DNA of 7,594 bases from an uncultured Prevotella sp. (lineage in GTDB: Bacteria; Bacteroidota; Bacteroidia; Bacteroidales; Bacteroidaceae). The position numbers were made by a program, and so were the translations under genes. The notes under the pieces were generated by a model that was not told the origin of the DNA, ran no database searches, and worked only from the letters and a program-made list of their open reading frames with translations. The stretch covers positions 1-7,594 of the forward strand of contig CALCHM010000075.1 of NCBI GenBank assembly GCA_937901345.1, written 5' to 3'. Below, piece after piece: positions 6,572-7,594 of the stretch. Within the stretch, counting starts at the first letter, position 1, and each line of letters starts with the position of its first letter.

Positions 6572-6797
6572 GGCAATAATATAGGAAGTTTACCCTCTAC
6601 TACAGACCCCTCCGCCCTTTGGGCACCTCCCCTAACTTCGGGGAGGATTTTGGGATACATTCCATCGCTTGTTATTTTCAATTGGAAACTTGAACGAGGA
6701 GACTAACTCAAAATGTCCCCCGAAGTTAGGGGGACGAGCAACTTTAGTTGCGGAGGGGGGCTGTTAAAGTTCTTGGGTCAACTCCTATATTATTGCC
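6572..6797. mobile_element. MITE-like palindromic element, 226 bp, non-coding
   Basis: The element is bounded by GGCAATAATATAGGA on the left (6572-6586) and its reverse complement on the right (6783-6797). Inward from each end come a TTnACCC box, an ACAGnCCCCTCCGC box, a small hairpin, and a second hairpin with the loop TAACTTC. The left arm has GCCC-TTT-GGGC (6614-6624) and CCTCCCC/GGGGAGG (6626-6646). The right arm has GTCCCCC/GGGGGAC (6715-6735) and GCAACT-TT-AGTTGC (6738-6751). The central 68 bp have no coding capacity. A third arm lies at 1-89. The repeated ends and lack of a transposase suit a MITE or an extragenic palindromic repeat mobilised in trans; I see no clear target-site duplication. 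It lies between the 58-residue gene's hairpin and the 42-bp array. Confidence 0.7.
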
Positions 6798-6815
6798 CCC
6801 CAAAAGAGACATACC

Positions 6816-6854
6816 AAGGGCTGCGCCAAATTTAATCTTTTCGGTGCAGCCCTT
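6816..6854 (-). terminator. Terminator-like hairpin after the 58-residue winged-helix gene
   Basis: AAGGGCTGCGCC (6816-6827) pairs with GGTGCAGCCCTT (6843-6854) over 12 positions with one G-T wobble, around a 15-nt A/T-rich loop. On the minus-strand transcript the stem is followed by a weak U-rich run (GGTATGTCTCTTTT). It begins 44 bp after the stop of the small gene. The intervening 3' region holds a second perfect inverted repeat, CGTATGA/TCATACG (6863-6869 and 6885-6891), and a direct 9-bp duplication ATACGAATC (6878-6895). Confidence 0.6.
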
Positions 6855-6898
6855 AATGTATACGTATGAGATTAGTGATACGAATCATACGAATCGCT

Positions 6899-7075
6899 TT
6901 ACGCCACGGTCCACTTGCAACGCACGGGTGATACGATGGCGCCCTCTTCCTTGAGTTGCTTCATCGCTTTGTCCACATCCTTACGGTCAAGTCCAGAGAG
7001 TTCGGCAATCTTACCTGCGTTGAGGGGGTCGCCTGCATTTTTCAATGTTGTGAGAACTGTGTTTTTTACTTCCAT
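6899..7075 (-). CDS. 58-residue winged-helix-type DNA-binding protein
   Basis: The protein starts MEVKNTVLTTLKNAG and ends VRCKWTVA. The layout is a first helix (NTVLTTLKNAG, 5-15), a helix-turn-helix-like pair (NAGKIAELSGLDRKDVDKAMKQL from about 19, with recognition helix near 30-41), and a short beta-wing (GAIVSPVRCKWTV, 45-57). This is a minimal winged-helix fold like the small Bacteroidota 'transcriptional regulator' proteins that consist of this domain alone. A role in DNA binding is inferred from the fold; targets are unknown. It has its own near-consensus promoter with a leader of about 100 nt and a hairpin after the stop, suggesting a monocistronic transcript. The ATG is preceded by a run of ten A residues at -19 to -10 (7085-7094 as T on the plus strand), typical of A-rich initiation regions in this phylum. 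An overlapping plus-strand frame is a shadow. Confidence 0.85.
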   Translation of the reverse strand: MEVKNTVLTTLKNAGDPLNAGKIAELSGLDRKDVDKAMKQLKEEGAIVSPVRCKWTVA

Positions 7076-7179
7076 AGATTTAAATTTTTTTTTTGAGAAT
7101 TAGAGAGTTCGGGTTGGTATTAGGACTCCTTTATCTTCTTCTGTTTTGTTTAACAATCTGTTTATCTCTTTTGATGATG

Positions 7180-7211
7180 CAAAGATATGCAGGGATTTTT
7201 AATTGTGCAAA
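7180..7211 (-). promoter_or_regulatory. Near-perfect Bacteroidota promoter of the winged-helix gene
   Basis: On the minus strand TTTG (7211-7208) is the -33 box and TATCTTTG (7187-7180) the -7 box. The 20-bp spacer lies within the usual 19-21 for the phylum's primary sigma factor. The -7 box is followed by CATCATC, so transcription should start near 7173, about 98 nt before the ATG. The near-consensus match suggests strong constitutive expression. Confidence 0.85.
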
Positions 7212-7260
7212 CAGATTAAATCTATGCTGGTATTGAAAAAAACTATTGACAGGGTAATGC

Positions 7261-7302
7261 GGGGGGAGATTCTCGGAGGTCTCGGAGTTTCTCAGAGCCC
7301 CC
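7261..7302 (-). terminator. Possible hairpin after the smalltalk gene, with CTCnGAG repeats
   Basis: On the minus strand GGGGG overlapping the smalltalk stop (7302-7298) can pair with CCCCC (7265-7261). The enclosed region carries three tandem copies of a 9-bp motif with a CTCnGAG core (plus-strand 7272-7278, 7281-7287, 7291-7297), each self-complementary. No U-tract follows directly; a run of seven uridines comes only about 17 nt later. A terminator role is therefore uncertain. Confidence 0.25.
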
Positions 7303-7400
7303 TAAAGACACGACTGAACGCCAAAGGTTGTGGCGATAGCGGTGAGTACGGTGATGAGGATTTGGAGCACCTTGCTCCAGATAGATTGCTTGTTTTCCAT
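7302..7400 (-). CDS. Smalltalk family membrane microprotein (32 aa)
   Basis: The 32-residue product begins MENKQSIWSKVL, has one hydrophobic stretch from about 11 to 27 (LQILITVLTAIATTFG) and ends GVQSCL. This pattern of a short charged N-terminus with K/W, a single LITxLTAxAT helix and a penultimate-region cysteine matches the Bacteroidota 'smalltalk protein' family, usually 30-35 residues. Function is unknown; inner-membrane insertion is inferred. The C-terminal SC is lipobox-like, but the cysteine lies at residue 31, too late for an ordinary lipoprotein signal. In many Bacteroidota these genes sit beside an HU-family gene and an N-acetylmuramoyl-L-alanine amidase gene; neither is downstream here, and upstream is outside the window. 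A longer out-of-frame reading frame across the same strand (7292-7501) has no such signature and runs through the leader. Confidence 0.85.
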   Translation of the reverse strand: MENKQSIWSKVLQILITVLTAIATTFGVQSCL

Positions 7401-7431
7401 AGTTTTCTAAGAGTTAAGGTTGTAATTAAAA

Positions 7432-7527
7432 GGGGAGTCCAGCAAATAACCTGAATCCAAGAATCCAGCAAATCATTGATTCCCCACCCCCTTCGAGGCA
7501 TCCAAACGAGCGGAGGGCGCCTCTCCG
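7432..7527 (-). other. Structured or repeat-bearing 5' leader of the smalltalk gene
   Basis: If transcription starts near 7535, about 135 nt of leader precede the ATG at 7400. On the plus strand it holds AGTCCAGCAAAT (7436-7447) and AATCCAGCAAAT (7462-7473), a direct repeat 26 bp apart with one change. It also holds the adjacent pair GAATCCAA/GAATCCAG (7453-7468). GGGGAGTC (7432-7439) and GATTCCCC (7478-7485) enclose the repeats; in the minus-strand RNA they form a stem with one A-C mismatch. Further upstream CGGAG/CTCCG (7511-7515, 7523-7527) forms another small hairpin around GGCGCCT. The role is unknown; it does not match a riboswitch class that I recognise. Confidence 0.45.
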
Positions 7528-7541
7528 TCCGTTTTCATTTG

Positions 7542-7590
7542 CAAAGATACAACACGCGGAAACCGAGGTGTCATTTATTGGCATTTATTG
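7542..7590 (-). promoter_or_regulatory. Promoter region of the smalltalk gene
   Basis: TATCTTTG (7549-7542, minus strand) is an exact -7 box, identical to that of the winged-helix gene and followed by CA in both. The expected -33 position (about 7569-7573) has no TTTG. Instead two direct copies of CATTTATTG lie at 7572-7580 and 7582-7590 on the plus strand, 10 bp (one helical turn) apart. The weak -33 box with a phased direct repeat at and upstream of it is compatible with an activator-dependent promoter. The window ends here. Confidence 0.6.
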
Positions 7591-7594
7591 TCAT

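Noticed and set aside
6191..6706. 171-residue plus-strand reading frame with 14-residue repeats (KMHFLF...)
   Set aside because: The periodicity follows from the 42-bp DNA repeat, equally long frames exist on the opposite strand, the start is GTG without a promoter, and the C-terminal part runs through a hairpin and into the MITE-like element.
7292..7501. 69-residue minus-strand frame overlapping the smalltalk gene
   Set aside because: It is out of frame with a recognisable microprotein, and it consists mainly of leader repeats and tail sequence with no family signature.

Overview
The window is chromosomal sequence from a member of the Bacteroidota, most likely order Bacteroidales and plausibly Prevotellaceae-like. 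The evidence is as follows. Two promoters carry the phylum's -7 box in the form TATCTTTG, one of them with a TTTG -33 box at the correct distance. Start codons follow A/T-rich leaders without Shine-Dalgarno sequences. There is a 32-residue 'smalltalk' family protein and a fused aspartokinase/homoserine dehydrogenase. I cannot name the genus or species from the sequence alone. All five supported genes lie on the minus strand, so the window reads right to left.

Right part (about 6800-7594): a promoter and a roughly 135-nt leader with repeats and possible stems precede a smalltalk membrane microprotein (7302-7400). A second, near-consensus promoter (7180-7211) drives a 58-residue winged-helix-type protein (6899-7075), which is followed by a strong hairpin (6816-6854).

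Middle right (about 5881-6815): this stretch has no gene. It holds a 226-bp palindromic MITE-like element (6572-6797) made of two long inverted arms with two hairpins each. It also holds an array of six 42-bp half-repeats (6212-6463) bearing AAAATGCATTTT-type palindromes in exact four-helical-turn register. A minus-strand intrinsic-terminator candidate (6103-6137) lies beyond the array, and a plausible promoter for the next gene lies at 5965-5995.

Left part (137-5880): three large genes follow in the same direction with gaps of about 90-100 bp. They are an exported GHL10/DUF187 glycosidase-like protein, bifunctional aspartokinase/homoserine dehydrogenase (thrA), and an uncharacterised COG2509-type FAD-dependent dehydrogenase. 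No Bacteroidota -7 box was seen in the two gaps, so one transcript is possible, but the three functions do not form an obvious pathway. Both gaps carry short tandem repeats: five 9-bp TCTAGA units before thrA and 7-bp TTTCTCC units after it. The window begins inside a second arm of the same MITE-like element (1-89), so the block from about 90 to 6571 is flanked by related repeats.

No complete new defence or mobile system is visible. The unexplained signals are the 42-bp array, whose B-unit stems show one compensatory base-pair change; the MITE-like element, whose hairpin stems differ in sequence but stay paired; and the smalltalk leader.
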